Positions 1-8,330 of a stretch of 64,000 nucleotides of DNA are shown in pieces (the first letter of the stretch is position 1; every line of letters begins with the position of its first letter). Under the pieces are notes generated by a model that had not been told where the DNA came from, searched no databases, and saw nothing but the letters and a program-made list of their open reading frames with translations. Origin of the DNA: Companilactobacillus nodensis DSM 19682 = JCM 14932 = NBRC 107160 (GTDB lineage: Bacteria > Bacillota > Bacilli > Lactobacillales > Lactobacillaceae); NCBI RefSeq assembly GCF_000615905.1, contig NZ_BAMN01000002.1:124001-188000 (forward strand), in the 5' to 3' direction. Both the position numbers and the translations under genes were made by a program.

Positions 1-463
1 AGATGTTGTGGATCAATCCTTGCCATTGAACTTGTAATTGATAATAAGTGGTTTCGTCAGCTGTTTTACCAGTTATGACTAGGTTTTCTTTGGTACCACC
101 ATCGGCTTTACTAATCTTGGTCCATTCACTATCACCAGCTTTACATTGATACCACTGATATCTGGCCGATCTAGTAAGTGTGGCAACAGCGTAGACCGCT
201 GAACGTGCTGAGTCAGTTCTTAATGTGATTGTGTTGTCAACAACAACATAGTTGTCAGCTTTTGGTTGTAAGGCAAATCCAGTTGATAACCAGATTCCAA
301 AGAACTTTCTTACGTCTTTAGTAGGTTTGTGGTAGTATCCCACGTCTTCTGCGTTTGGTTCGTTGTCTGTATCTTCAGCTGCTACATTCTTGCTGGAGAA
401 TTGGAAGCAGGCAAGAGCTAATAGGAGGGCGAACATTGTTAGGATAAACTTTTTAAGCCGCAT
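1..463 (-). CDS. Secreted surface protein, Ig-like (3' end outside window)
   Basis: The protein starts at ATG 463 behind a good ribosome binding site (AAGGAGAAG) and runs off the left edge, so only about 154 residues are visible. The first 30 residues (MRLKKFILTMFALLLALACF, then a polar Ser/Lys/Asn stretch) form a typical Sec signal peptide. The visible rest contains a segment like bacterial Ig-like domains of cell-surface proteins: YQWYQCKAGDSEW, then LVITGKTADETTYYQLQVQW. No anchor is visible because the C-terminus is missing. I infer an exported surface or cell-wall protein of unknown ligand. It is separated from lacD by a terminator and is not part of that operon. Confidence 0.7.
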   Translation of the reverse strand, partial: MRLKKFILTMFALLLALACFQFSSKNVAAEDTDNEPNAEDVGYYHKPTKDVRKFFGIWLSTGFALQPKADNYVVVDNTITLRTDSARSAVYAVATLTRSARYQWYQCKAGDSEWTKISKADGGTKENLVITGKTADETTYYQLQVQWQGLIHNI

Positions 464-586
464 AAATCTTCTCCTTATTTATAATTTGTTACAAGTTTAA
501 CATTATGTATATCGAAAAATAATTCATTTTATACAAAAACTATTTTAATAATATGGGTCAAAGAAATCTATGAAAACGCAAAAAAA

Positions 587-608
587 GACGACCTCTTATG
601 AGGTCGTC
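587..608 (-). terminator. Terminator of the lacRABCD operon
   Basis: GACGACCTC-TTAT-GAGGTCGTC is a perfect 9-bp stem. On the minus strand it is followed by a run of T (A-run at 580-586 on the plus strand). It lies 31 nt past the lacD stop and ends the operon. Confidence 0.9.
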
Positions 609-639
609 AAATTGTCAAAACATCGGATTTAAATTTAAA

Positions 640-1620
640 TTAGTCTTTTGAAACTTTGTCTTTCCATGAAGTAGCTGTTTCAGCTAATACTTCGTTCAAT
701 TCATCAATGTTCTTCTTACCTTCAGTGTTCATCCACTTCTTACCGGCTTCTTCACCATCTTTAGCAAATGGTACTACACCGTTTCTCCATGTGGCACGTC
801 CACAAAGAACACCATTGAACTTAGCACCGGCTTCTTTAGCCATCTTAAGTTCTGTTCTGAATGCTTCAGCAGTAACACCGGCACTTAAGAAGATATAAGG
901 CTTGTCAGTAGCATCTGATTGTTCCTTGAAGTACTTAACAGCTTCTTCTTTAGTATAAACGGCTTTGTTGTCACCATTGAATCCTTCAACGTAGTCAAGG
1001 TTAATAGGAACTTCAACCTTCAAAACATCGATCTTGTATTCAGGTTTTGAGAATTCTCTCATTGTTTCAATAACTTTGTGAGGCTTTACCTTAGCATATT
1101 CAGCAACGTCACTGATTGAGTCATCGTATGTAACTAGTTCAACGAATAGAGGAATGTCTTCTGCGGCACATTCTGAACCGATTCTTTCAACAAAGGCTTC
1201 TTTGTGATCAACGATTGTCTTGTCTTCATCTGGATCGAAGTATAGCAAGAACTTGATTGAGTCAGCTCCAGCTTCCTTGAGACGACGTACTGACCATTCT
1301 GGGATCAAGTCTGGCATTCTACCAGCTTCTGTTGTGTCATATCCTGTCTTTTCGTATGAAACTAGAAGACCTGAACCATCGGTACGAACTTTAGCTGCTG
1401 GAAGACCATATTCTGGGTCAAGTAAGATTGATGAAGCATAAGGTGTTAATTCTTTTGAAATAACTTTCTTGAATTCAACGATATCATGTTCGTTGGCTGG
1501 CTTGCCTGAAGCTGCGGCTAACATTTTCTTTAGTGAGCCACGTTGGTCAATAGCAAGTGCGGCGATAACTCCGTCATTATTAGACATTTTTTCAAGTGCT
1601 GCATATTTCTTTGGTGTCAT
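640..1620 (-). CDS. lacD: Tagatose 1,6-diphosphate aldolase LacD
   Basis: LacD cleaves tagatose 1,6-bisphosphate to dihydroxyacetone phosphate and glyceraldehyde 3-phosphate, the last step of the tagatose-6-phosphate pathway in the cytosol. The 326-residue protein has the family N-terminus (ALAIDQRGSLKKML) and the segment DVLKVEVPIN, whose Lys at about residue 201 matches the Schiff-base lysine of LacD aldolases. I placed the start at MTPKKY (ATG 1620) because CGGAGGAATTAAATAC lies directly upstream. A longer reading with ten extra residues would run through that ribosome binding site. The gene is last in lacRABCD, 31 nt after lacC, and is followed by a strong terminator. Confidence 0.95.
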   Translation of the reverse strand: MTPKKYAALEKMSNNDGVIAALAIDQRGSLKKMLAAASGKPANEHDIVEFKKVISKELTPYASSILLDPEYGLPAAKVRTDGSGLLVSYEKTGYDTTEAGRMPDLIPEWSVRRLKEAGADSIKFLLYFDPDEDKTIVDHKEAFVERIGSECAAEDIPLFVELVTYDDSISDVAEYAKVKPHKVIETMREFSKPEYKIDVLKVEVPINLDYVEGFNGDNKAVYTKEEAVKYFKEQSDATDKPYIFLSAGVTAEAFRTELKMAKEAGAKFNGVLCGRATWRNGVVPFAKDGEEAGKKWMNTEGKKNIDELNEVLAETATSWKDKVSKD

Positions 1621-1651
1621 GTATTTAATTCCTCCGATTTTTTTAAACAAA

Positions 1652-2596
1652 TTAGTAGTTAACTACGTTTACCTTTTCAAAGTAATCTTTATATTGATTA
1701 ATGTCAATATATCCTGTTTTTTCTTGAAGGGTGTTCAAAATTCCAACAGTCATTGCGCGTTTCATAACGTCTTCTGGACTTTCTTGATTTACGATACCAG
1801 CGGCTAAACCAGCAACAGTAGAATCACCTGAGCCGACAGGGTTGACGGCGTGGATCTTAGGTATGTTTACTTTAAAGAATTTATCGATGTGTTTTACGAA
1901 ACAACCCTTTGAGCCAAGTGATACTACGATCCAAGGAATATCTTGGAATATTTCTTCGGTTGCTAATTTATCCTTCAAGTCGTCCAAGTCTTCAACTTCT
2001 TTGCCTATAAGTTGAGCTATTTCGTCTTGATTAGGTTTGATCATAAATGGTTTAACATCTGCTTCGAGTGCTAATCTCAAAGCTTCGTTAGAACTGTCTA
2101 GAATCACGGGTACGTTATGCTTTGCCGCAACTTTAACCATCTTAGAGTAGAGGGCAGTTGACAAACCTTGAGGTAGACTTCCTGAAATTGTAACTAATGA
2201 GAATCCACTTACTTGGTCTTCAAAATGTTCCAAGAAGCTTTCTTCATCAGATTCAGAGAGGCTAGGACCCGATTCAAGAATTTCAGTTTGATCTCCATCG
2301 TCATGCAAAATGGCGATACAGTTACGAGATTCTTGATTAATTTTCATAAATGCGTGATCGACTTTGTTTTCGTCGAGTTGGTTCAAAATATATTGGCCGA
2401 TCGTTCCGCCAATAATACCAGAAGCTGTTACGGGAACATCTAATTGTTTGAGAACTCTAGTAACATTTAGACCCTTACCACCAGCAGTTTTGGAAACTTC
2501 TTTAACACGGTTGACCGTGTCGATTTTCAAATGATCTAGTGGGTAAGAGATATCAACAGAAGGGTTCATTGTAATTGTAAGAACTGAATTACTCAT
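1652..2596 (-). CDS. lacC: Tagatose-6-phosphate kinase LacC (PfkB family)
   Basis: LacC phosphorylates tagatose 6-phosphate with ATP to the 1,6-bisphosphate used by LacD. The 314-residue length fits the PfkB/1-phosphofructokinase family. Visible signatures are TMNPSVD at the N-terminus, GGKGLNVTRVL near residue 40 (substrate-binding PfkB motif 1) and NPVGSGDSTVAG near residue 250, which carries the catalytic Asp and anion hole. The start has AAAAGGAGCTTTAT upstream. A FruK-like 1-phosphofructokinase is the main alternative on sequence alone, but the place between lacB and lacD settles the call. An unusually long folded intergenic segment precedes it. Confidence 0.92.
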   Translation of the reverse strand: MSNSVLTITMNPSVDISYPLDHLKIDTVNRVKEVSKTAGGKGLNVTRVLKQLDVPVTASGIIGGTIGQYILNQLDENKVDHAFMKINQESRNCIAILHDDGDQTEILESGPSLSESDEESFLEHFEDQVSGFSLVTISGSLPQGLSTALYSKMVKVAAKHNVPVILDSSNEALRLALEADVKPFMIKPNQDEIAQLIGKEVEDLDDLKDKLATEEIFQDIPWIVVSLGSKGCFVKHIDKFFKVNIPKIHAVNPVGSGDSTVAGLAAGIVNQESPEDVMKRAMTVGILNTLQEKTGYIDINQYKDYFEKVNVVNY

Positions 2597-2639
2597 ATAA
2601 AGCTCCTTTTTTTCTAAACGAGTTGCGAAAACGAGTTAC

Positions 2640-2733
2640 AAAAGCCAAATTTCTGTGCTTGCTACGAATAATAAATGCGTCACTTCGTGCCACTTTTATT
2701 ATTCTAGGCAATGCTCAAAATTTCCCGGCTTTT
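2640..2733. repeat. 94-nt imperfect hairpin between lacB and lacC
   Basis: The lacB-lacC gap folds as one long rod. Outer arms are AAAAGCC (2640-2646) with GGCTTTT (2727-2733), next AAATTT with AAATTT, then TTGC-TA with TA-GGCAA, then GAATAATAAA (from 2666) with TTTATTATTC (to 2704), and a small CAC-TTC-GTG tip. It has no T-run, so it is not a plain terminator. The likely role is transcript processing or differential stability inside the lac mRNA (inference). Nearby, at about 2617-2640, AACGAGTT occurs twice. Confidence 0.6.
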
Positions 2734-2748
2734 TCCACTCTCTACTCT

Positions 2749-3261
2749 CTAGTCGTGGTAGTATCCTTCATTCCATAACTTCATTTCGTGGTCGTAGAAG
2801 TGAGGATTGTCGTGTTGTTCTGGATTATCTGGTTCAAGAGCATCGATCTTAGCAACAAGGTCGTCGTCTTCACCTTTGTAATCAGCAGCAAGATATGTCT
2901 TAACGATATCTTCAGCCAAGTGTTCACCAACAACGGCACCACCAAAACTAATAACATTAGCATTTAGGTGTTCCTTAGCATACTTAGCAGTAGTTGTATC
3001 GTTAACTAGAGCTGCACGTACGCCTTTGTTCTTATCAGCGGCAGTTGAGATACCAACACCAGTACCACATAGAACAACACCATAATCAGCCTTGCCATCA
3101 CGAACCAAGTTAGCAACACGTAGTCCGTATATTGGATAGTGAGTTCTTGTATTATCATATGTTCCGACATCGATAACTTCGTTACCCATAGCCTTTAACA
3201 TATCTGAAATTTGCATTTTAACATCTGTAACAATATGGTCGTTTCCTAGTGCAATAATCAT
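2749..3261 (-). CDS. lacB: Galactose-6-phosphate isomerase subunit LacB
   Basis: LacB pairs with LacA to convert galactose 6-phosphate to tagatose 6-phosphate. The 170-residue protein belongs to the RpiB/LacAB family and has the expected N-terminus [15 protein letters not shown]. The active-site loop [10 protein letters not shown] keeps the Cys that LacA lacks. LacB normally supplies most catalytic residues of the heteromer. The start follows AGGAGGAATATTTT. It lies 36 nt after lacA in lacRABCD. Confidence 0.95.
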   Translation of the reverse strand: MIIALGNDHIVTDVKMQISDMLKAMGNEVIDVGTYDNTRTHYPIYGLRVANLVRDGKADYGVVLCGTGVGISTAADKNKGVRAALVNDTTTAKYAKEHLNANVISFGGAVVGEHLAEDIVKTYLAADYKGEDDDLVAKIDALEPDNPEQHDNPHFYDHEMKLWNEGYYHD

Positions 3262-3297
3262 AAAATATTCCTCCTGTTATCAAATTGAATTTTTTAA

Positions 3298-3732
3298 TTA
3301 GATTAATTTTTCAAGCATATCTAGACGGATTTGGTGACGTCCACCTGCGTAATTTACACCTAAGTATGAATCAACGATTCCTTCAGCCTTCTTAGGTCCA
3401 ACGATTCCGGCACCCATTGCGATAGCCTTTGCACCATTGTGTTGTGTTGTCATGTGAGCTGTGTTTTCTTCAACAACATTAGCTGTTACCATGCCATGGA
3501 TCTTGTTACTTGCCATTGCTGAGCCTGTTCCATATTCATCGAACATAACACCACGATCAGCTTTTCCATCAAGAATGTAATGTGCAAGTTCAACTGATGA
3601 ATCAACGAAATCAGCAGCTGGTTTTTCGCTTAGGTCGATAACTTCATAACCCTTGCCTTCGCCTTGTAAGTAACTCTTGATATGTTCCTTCAATTCAAAA
3701 CCTGCTTTATCTGAAGCTAGTGCAATTTTCAT
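3298..3732 (-). CDS. lacA: Galactose-6-phosphate isomerase subunit LacA
   Basis: LacA is the 144-residue partner of LacB in the heteromeric galactose-6-phosphate isomerase. It has the LacA-type N-terminus MKIALASDKAGFELK and the loop GVMFDEYGTGSAMASNK, in which the RpiB/LacB catalytic Cys is replaced, as is usual for LacA. The start follows AGGAGGAATTAATTT. It is separated from lacR by 3 nt, so the two are co-transcribed. Confidence 0.95.
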   Translation of the reverse strand: MKIALASDKAGFELKEHIKSYLQGEGKGYEVIDLSEKPAADFVDSSVELAHYILDGKADRGVMFDEYGTGSAMASNKIHGMVTANVVEENTAHMTTQHNGAKAIAMGAGIVGPKKAEGIVDSYLGVNYAGGRHQIRLDMLEKLI

Positions 3733-3735
3733 AAA

Positions 3736-4509
3736 TTAATTCCTCCTATTATCATTGATAACTCTTACATATTGTTGATAGTAATCTAAAGTTTCATAAG
3801 AAGTGTCCTTATTGGTAATCAGGTAATCAACATCATCTAAGCTGTAAAAAGTATAAAAATCATTTCGATTCAACTTATACTTGTCAGCTACGATGTATTT
3901 TGTCTGAGAATTGTTTAAAGCAACGCTCTGGATACGTCCTTCTTCGGTATTAGCGGTCATGATCTGAGAATTCTGGATCCCGTTGACACCCACAAAGGCC
4001 TTATCGAACTTCAGTCCGCTAACGGCATTACTTGCTAAAGCACCTATTAATGTTCCTGATCTGCTTCTGTAAATTCCACCAGCTAAGATCAATTCGCATT
4101 GAACGTCAGCATTCTTGAAACTTTCGAAGACAGGAATACTTATAGTTACAATTCTTAAAGAATTAACACCCTTAATATAGGGAGCAATTAATTCCGATGT
4201 TGTACCAGGACCGACAAAGACAGTATCGAAGTTACGAATTTCATTGGCTGCTAACTTAGCAATTTCCTGTTTTTCCTTTATATGTACTTCACGCTTCTCA
4301 GCATGTGAAGCTTCTTCTAATGGAGAAACATTAACTTTTTGAGCACCACCGTGAATTCGGATCAATTTACCGGATTCGGATAACTCTTCAAGATCTCGGC
4401 GTACCGTCATATCGGATACGTTAAGTAGGGAAGTTAAATCATTAACAGTAACGATGTCATTCTTATCCAATTCGGATATTATCTTTAGAAAGCGTTCCTT
4501 TTTTAACAA
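3736..4509 (-). CDS. lacR: Lactose phosphotransferase system repressor LacR (DeoR family)
   Basis: This 257-residue DeoR-family repressor has an N-terminal winged HTH at about residues 5-55 (VNDLTSLLNVSDMTVRRDLEEL) and a C-terminal sugar-phosphate sensing domain (FVGPGTTSELIAPYI, near residues 95-110). In lactic acid bacteria LacR is released by tagatose 6-phosphate. The start is a TTG (TTG TTA AAA AAG) behind AGAGGTGG. It heads the lacRABCD unit and faces the PTS genes. Two copies of GTTTACTATTGT in the divergent promoter region are its likely operators. Confidence 0.9.
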   Translation of the reverse strand: MLKKERFLKIISELDKNDIVTVNDLTSLLNVSDMTVRRDLEELSESGKLIRIHGGAQKVNVSPLEEASHAEKREVHIKEKQEIAKLAANEIRNFDTVFVGPGTTSELIAPYIKGVNSLRIVTISIPVFESFKNADVQCELILAGGIYRSRSGTLIGALASNAVSGLKFDKAFVGVNGIQNSQIMTANTEEGRIQSVALNNSQTKYIVADKYKLNRNDFYTFYSLDDVDYLITNKDTSYETLDYYQQYVRVINDNRRN

Positions 4510-4525
4510 AAGACCACCTCTTTTT

Positions 4526-4579
4526 GTTTACTATTGTTCGTTACAAACACAATTTAGCATCTATGATGTTTATTGTCAA
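4526..4579 (-). promoter_or_regulatory. lacR promoter and LacR operator
   Basis: On the minus strand TTGACA (4579-4574), a 17-nt spacer and TAAATT (4556-4551) make a sigma-A promoter for lacRABCD. Just downstream of the expected start lies GTTTACTATTGT (4526-4537 on the plus strand) followed by TTACAAAC. The same 12-mer overlaps the -10 of the opposite PTS promoter, which suggests joint LacR control. Confidence 0.7.
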
Positions 4580-4672
4580 TGTTTTTTGTTTGACTTTTTA
4601 AAGCCTTTTCATTTCTCTAGGAATGCCCTTATAGGAAGAAAGTAAGCAAAATCATAAGTTTATCAATAATTG

Positions 4673-4713
4673 TTGACAATTTTTATGTTAGCGTTTACTA
4701 TTGTCTTGTAAAC
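4673..4713 (+). promoter_or_regulatory. PTS promoter with LacR operator and cre-like site
   Basis: TTGACA (4673-4678), 17 nt and TACTAT (4696-4701) form the promoter of the PTS genes. GTTTAC (4693-4698) and GTAAAC (4708-4713) are a perfect inverted repeat over the -10, a good DeoR-type operator. TGTTAGCGTTTACT (4686-4699) matches the cre consensus TGWNANCGNTNWCA except at the last base, which suggests CcpA repression (inference). Confidence 0.7.
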
Positions 4714-4748
4714 AAAAACAAACAACCAATAGGCAGGTGGTGGCATTA

Positions 4749-5261
4749 ATGAGCAATTTGGCTACTGATCCACTATTTAACGAAAGTGAAGTATTCATTT
4801 CCGATGCTTCTAATCAAGAAGAGGTTTTTCGTGAAGTAGCTGAGTCTTTATATAAGAGGGATCTAGTAACAGAAGATTTCATCAACAATTTATTGGAACG
4901 TGAAGCGAACTACCCAACTGGGATCGATATGTCAGTTGTATCACCAAAGATACCTAACATTGCTATTCCACATACGGAGAGTGAGTTCGTCAAAGCACGA
5001 ATGATCGTTCCTATTAAATTGAATAAGCCAATTTCTTTCCATAATATGATTGATCCATCGAAAGAATTTGACGTTAAGTTCCTATTCATGATTTTGAACA
5101 ATGATCCTGAGGGACAATCCAATATCCTTGCTCAAATCATGGACTTCATGGCTCGTACTTCCGAGAACGAGCTAGTTTCATTCTTTAAGGCTAGCGATCC
5201 TAAGGATATTTATTCATTCTTGAATCGTAAGTTTATGCAATACGCAAAAGATAACAACTAA
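4749..5261 (+). CDS. PTS sugar transporter IIA (galactitol/galactose family)
   Basis: This cytosolic phosphocarrier passes phosphate from HPr to the IIB subunit. The 170-residue protein has the mannitol/fructose-type IIA fold. PNIAIPHTES carries the likely phosphorylated His (about residue 75). I chose ATG 4749 because AGGTGG lies just upstream; a reading 16 codons longer would start inside the promoter. It is followed after 19 nt by IIB, the gat-type order. Co-control with lacRABCD points to uptake of galactose as galactose 6-phosphate, but galactitol is possible. Confidence 0.85.
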   Translation: MSNLATDPLFNESEVFISDASNQEEVFREVAESLYKRDLVTEDFINNLLEREANYPTGIDMSVVSPKIPNIAIPHTESEFVKARMIVPIKLNKPISFHNMIDPSKEFDVKFLFMILNNDPEGQSNILAQIMDFMARTSENELVSFFKASDPKDIYSFLNRKFMQYAKDNN

Positions 5262-5280
5262 TTAAAGGAGAGTGTTTATT

Positions 5281-5586
5281 ATGTTCAAAATTTTAGCTGC
5301 TTGTGGTGCTGGAGTTAACTCAAGTCACCAAATCAAAGATGCATTGGAAACAGAAATGGGTAACCGTGGTTATAATGTCCAAGCTGATGCCGTTATGGTT
5401 AAAGACATCACAGAAGACATGATGAAGAACTACGATCTATTCACACCAATTGCTGCTACTGATTTGGGATTCACATCAGATGTTCCCGTTGTTGATGCTG
5501 GTCCTATCCTATATAGAATGCCTGCTATGGCTGCACCTGTATATGATGCCGTAGAAAAGGTTATCAAGGAAAGCGGCAAGGGCTAG
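5281..5586 (+). CDS. PTS sugar transporter IIB (galactitol family)
   Basis: The 101-residue IIB phosphorylates the incoming sugar from a cysteinyl phosphate. FKILAACGAGVNSS at the N-terminus carries the phospho-Cys (residue 8) and the following P-loop-like segment of GatB-type proteins. The start ATG 5281 follows AAAGGAGAG. The gene is intact, but the IIC subunit just after it is not, so the permease is probably non-functional unless another IIC serves it. Confidence 0.88.
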   Translation: MFKILAACGAGVNSSHQIKDALETEMGNRGYNVQADAVMVKDITEDMMKNYDLFTPIAATDLGFTSDVPVVDAGPILYRMPAMAAPVYDAVEKVIKESGKG

Positions 5587-6063
5587 AATTTAGCTCCGGA
5601 CGTTTGATTGAGTTTTCTTGCACCTATCATGTTACTAGAAGCTTTAGTATTACCTGGAAACAAGATTTTACCTCTTGGTGGTATCATCGCCATGGGTGTT
5701 ACACCAGCTTTGCTAGTTGTTACACGTGGTAAGATTGTTCGTATGATCGTTATCGGTGCTTTGGAATTACCTGTCTTCCTATGGGCCGGTACATTAGCTG
5801 CTCCTATGGTTACTGAAACAGCTAAGAAGCTTGGTGCATTCCCTAAGGGTCTTGCATCAGGAACAATGATTTCTCACTCAACAATGGAAGGTCCTATCGA
5901 AAAATTCTTGGCTTACCTTGTTGGTAACGCATCTAAAGGACAAATCACATTTGTACTTTACGCTGCTCTTGCATTAGTCGCATACCTATTGATCTTTATC
6001 TGGTACGCTCGTCAAATGAAGAAGAGAAATGCTGCATACGCTGCTGAAGCCGCTGCAAAATAA
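5587..6063 (+). pseudogene. PTS IIC, 5'-truncated remnant (galactitol family)
   Basis: The reading frame from about 5608 encodes about 150 residues that match only the C-terminal part of a GatC-type IIC (LAPIMLLEALVLPGNKILPLGG, then several membrane segments and a Lys/Ala-rich tail). The family is about 420-460 residues, so roughly 300 N-terminal residues are absent. There is no credible ribosome binding site at the remnant start. The join lies at about 5587-5612, directly after the IIB stop, which indicates an internal deletion of about 0.9 kb rather than a frameshift. Sugar uptake by this system should be lost. Confidence 0.8.
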
Positions 6064-6094
6064 TTACAACTTTAGTCATACAGAAATAATTTAA

Positions 6095-6121
6095 GAGTCC
6101 TCGAATGAGGGCTCTTTTTTT
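6095..6121 (+). terminator. Terminator after the PTS genes
   Basis: GAGTCCTC-GAAT-GAGGGCTC with one G-U pair is followed by seven T. It lies 31 nt past the IIC stop. Confidence 0.88.
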
Positions 6122-6437
6122 GTGTCCTAAATCATTGGAATTGGTATACTCAAATACTTGTATTTTGTTTCTGATTTTGTGATTTTTTCACTTTATTAAG
6201 ATGCAATTTTCAGAAATAAATTAAGGGTATTATATTCTTTTACAAATGAGATTAAGCGACATATAATAGCACCGTTAATGACTGGTATAACAACGATACT
6301 GACTGTATATAGACGGCTTGTAAATAATATAAATTATTTCATAAAAAAGCAATACAATTACTGTTGACCAGCCTATAATGAAAGTACACAGCTAGAATGT
6401 TTACATTTTCACAATAGTGTCGAGGGAAGTGATTAAT
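6122..6437 (+). promoter_or_regulatory. Intergenic region upstream of the glycogen operon
   Basis: There is no gene in these 316 nt. TATAAT at 6374-6379 is a good -10, but no matching -35 sits 17 nt upstream; a TTGACC at 6364 is too close. AAATAAT/ATTATTT (6322-6339) is a small A+T palindrome. The ribosome binding site for glgB (GAGGGAAG) is at 6421-6428. I saw no clear cre box. Confidence 0.4.
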
Positions 6438-8318
6438 TTGGTATTAGAGCAAAACTTAGCTGAAGATGGATATTTATTCAACACAGGCAAGTCATTCAAG
6501 AGTTATGAGTTCTTAGGATGTCATGTCTTGAGTAGTGGTATCACAGTGTTTAACGTCTGGGCACCACATGCCAAATCGGTTGCAGTCGTAGGTGATTTCA
6601 ACGAATGGCAGGATTCAGATTTGACCAAAGTTGGTACCACTGGAATCTGGCACGGGGAATTTAACGGCGTAGACCCCGGCAGTTTGTATAAGTTCGCAAT
6701 TACTGGGCCAGATGGTGAACGCAACTTAAAAATCGATCCATATGCTCGAGAGTTTGAAAAGAAACCCGGTGATGCTGCAGTAGTCATTAAGCCTACTGAT
6801 AAAAAATGGCATGACAGTCTGTGGATGGCACGCCGAAAGCGCAGTGATTCTAAGAAGCGTCCCATGAATATCTATGAATTGCATCTAGGATCTTGGCGGC
6901 GTCATGAAGACGGCAGTTATTACAGCTATTCTGAAATTGCGGATGAGTTGATTCCGTACGTTAAGAAGATGGACTATACCCACGTTGAATTGATGCCAGT
7001 GATGGAACATTTACTAGACGCATCGTGGGGCTATCAACAATTAGGATACTTCGCAATAACCAGTCGCTTCGGAGATGTGACAGGGTTCTTAGATTTAGTC
7101 GACAAATTACATCAAGCCAATATTGGTGTGTTAGTCGATTGGGTACCGGGCCACTTTATTCGTAATTATGACGCATTGTATCAATACGATGGTACGCCGA
7201 CATATGAATATCAGGATGAAAATCGTGCCAATAATCGTGGCTGGGGTGCGTGGAATTTTGATCTTGGTAAAGCTCAAGTTCACAGTTTCTTGATCTCGAG
7301 CGCGTTCTACTGGTTAGATGATTGCCATCTTGACGGACTCAGAGTCGACTCGGTCTCAAACATGCTGTATCTGGATTATGACGTTGGCAAAGAAGGTCTG
7401 ACTAACCAAAAAGGTGACAACAGGAACCTCGAGGGGATTGAATTCTTGCAACAACTTAATCAAGTTGTTCATCAAGAACATCCTGATGTATTGATGATTG
7501 CGGAAGAATCTTCTGCATATGCAGGAGTCACTGACTCAATTGACAATGGCGGTCTAGGATTTGACTATAAGTGGAATCTAGGCTGGATGCATGACACCTT
7601 GAAGTTCTTTGAGATGGATCCGTTGTATCGCCGTGACAATTTCAATTTATTAACATTTGCATTTGTTTATATGCTTAACGAAAAATTTATTTTGCCATTC
7701 TCACATGATGAAGTTGTTCACGGTAAGAAATCGCTGATGCACAAGATGCCCGGTGATCGATACAATCAATTCGCCAATTTACGGACATTGATGACGTACT
7801 TAGCGGTATTCCCAGGTAAAAAGTTGACCTTCATGGGTTCAGAATGGGGGCAATTTCTGGAGTGGCGTGACTGGAGTCAGCTGGAATGGGTCGATCTAAA
7901 AGATCCTATGAATCACAAGATGCAGACGTTCATGCAATCACTCAATCGTATTTATCGTGACAGCCGTCCCTTGTGGGAACAAGATTTTGAACCAGCGGGA
8001 ATGATTTATTCCAATACTGATGATGCACAGAGTTCAACGATGGGGTTTATTCGCCAAGGCAAGCGTAAGCATCAATTTGTTGTTGCGGCTTTTAACTTTG
8101 TTCCAGTTGAGCGTAAAGATTATCGTATCGGCGTTCCATATGCAGGTGAATATGAGTTACTTATCAATACTGAAGATGCTAACTATGGTGGGACTTGGAC
8201 GAAGCTAGAGACTAAGTTCACGGCCGACAAGACACCATTCAATGGCCAACCTGCAAGCTTTACTACGACACTACCAGCAATGGGAGCGTTATTGATTCAA
8301 CCAACCAAATTGAAGTAG
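6438..8318 (+). CDS. glgB: 1,4-alpha-glucan branching enzyme GlgB
   Basis: GlgB transfers alpha-1,4 segments to make alpha-1,6 branches in glycogen. The roughly 626-residue protein has an N-terminal CBM48 (TVFNVWAPHAKSVAVVGDFN) and a GH13 catalytic domain. DGLRVDSVSNML carries the nucleophile Asp, LMIAEESS the acid Glu and LPFSHDEVVHGKKSL the third Asp. A C-terminal all-beta domain follows. The start is uncertain: TTG 6438 has GAGGGAAG about 9 nt upstream, while a GTG at 6417 in the same frame has no such site. It is first in glgB-C-D-A-P-amylase, with gaps or overlaps under 35 nt throughout, so one transcript is expected. Confidence 0.93.
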   Translation: MVLEQNLAEDGYLFNTGKSFKSYEFLGCHVLSSGITVFNVWAPHAKSVAVVGDFNEWQDSDLTKVGTTGIWHGEFNGVDPGSLYKFAITGPDGERNLKIDPYAREFEKKPGDAAVVIKPTDKKWHDSLWMARRKRSDSKKRPMNIYELHLGSWRRHEDGSYYSYSEIADELIPYVKKMDYTHVELMPVMEHLLDASWGYQQLGYFAITSRFGDVTGFLDLVDKLHQANIGVLVDWVPGHFIRNYDALYQYDGTPTYEYQDENRANNRGWGAWNFDLGKAQVHSFLISSAFYWLDDCHLDGLRVDSVSNMLYLDYDVGKEGLTNQKGDNRNLEGIEFLQQLNQVVHQEHPDVLMIAEESSAYAGVTDSIDNGGLGFDYKWNLGWMHDTLKFFEMDPLYRRDNFNLLTFAFVYMLNEKFILPFSHDEVVHGKKSLMHKMPGDRYNQFANLRTLMTYLAVFPGKKLTFMGSEWGQFLEWRDWSQLEWVDLKDPMNHKMQTFMQSLNRIYRDSRPLWEQDFEPAGMIYSNTDDAQSSTMGFIRQGKRKHQFVVAAFNFVPVERKDYRIGVPYAGEYELLINTEDANYGGTWTKLETKFTADKTPFNGQPASFTTTLPAMGALLIQPTKLK

Positions 8319-8330
8319 GGGTGAGTCACT

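Noticed and set aside
6364-6379. TTGACC and TATAAT as one promoter before glgB
   Set aside because: The two boxes are only 4 nt apart, so they cannot be the -35 and -10 of one promoter.
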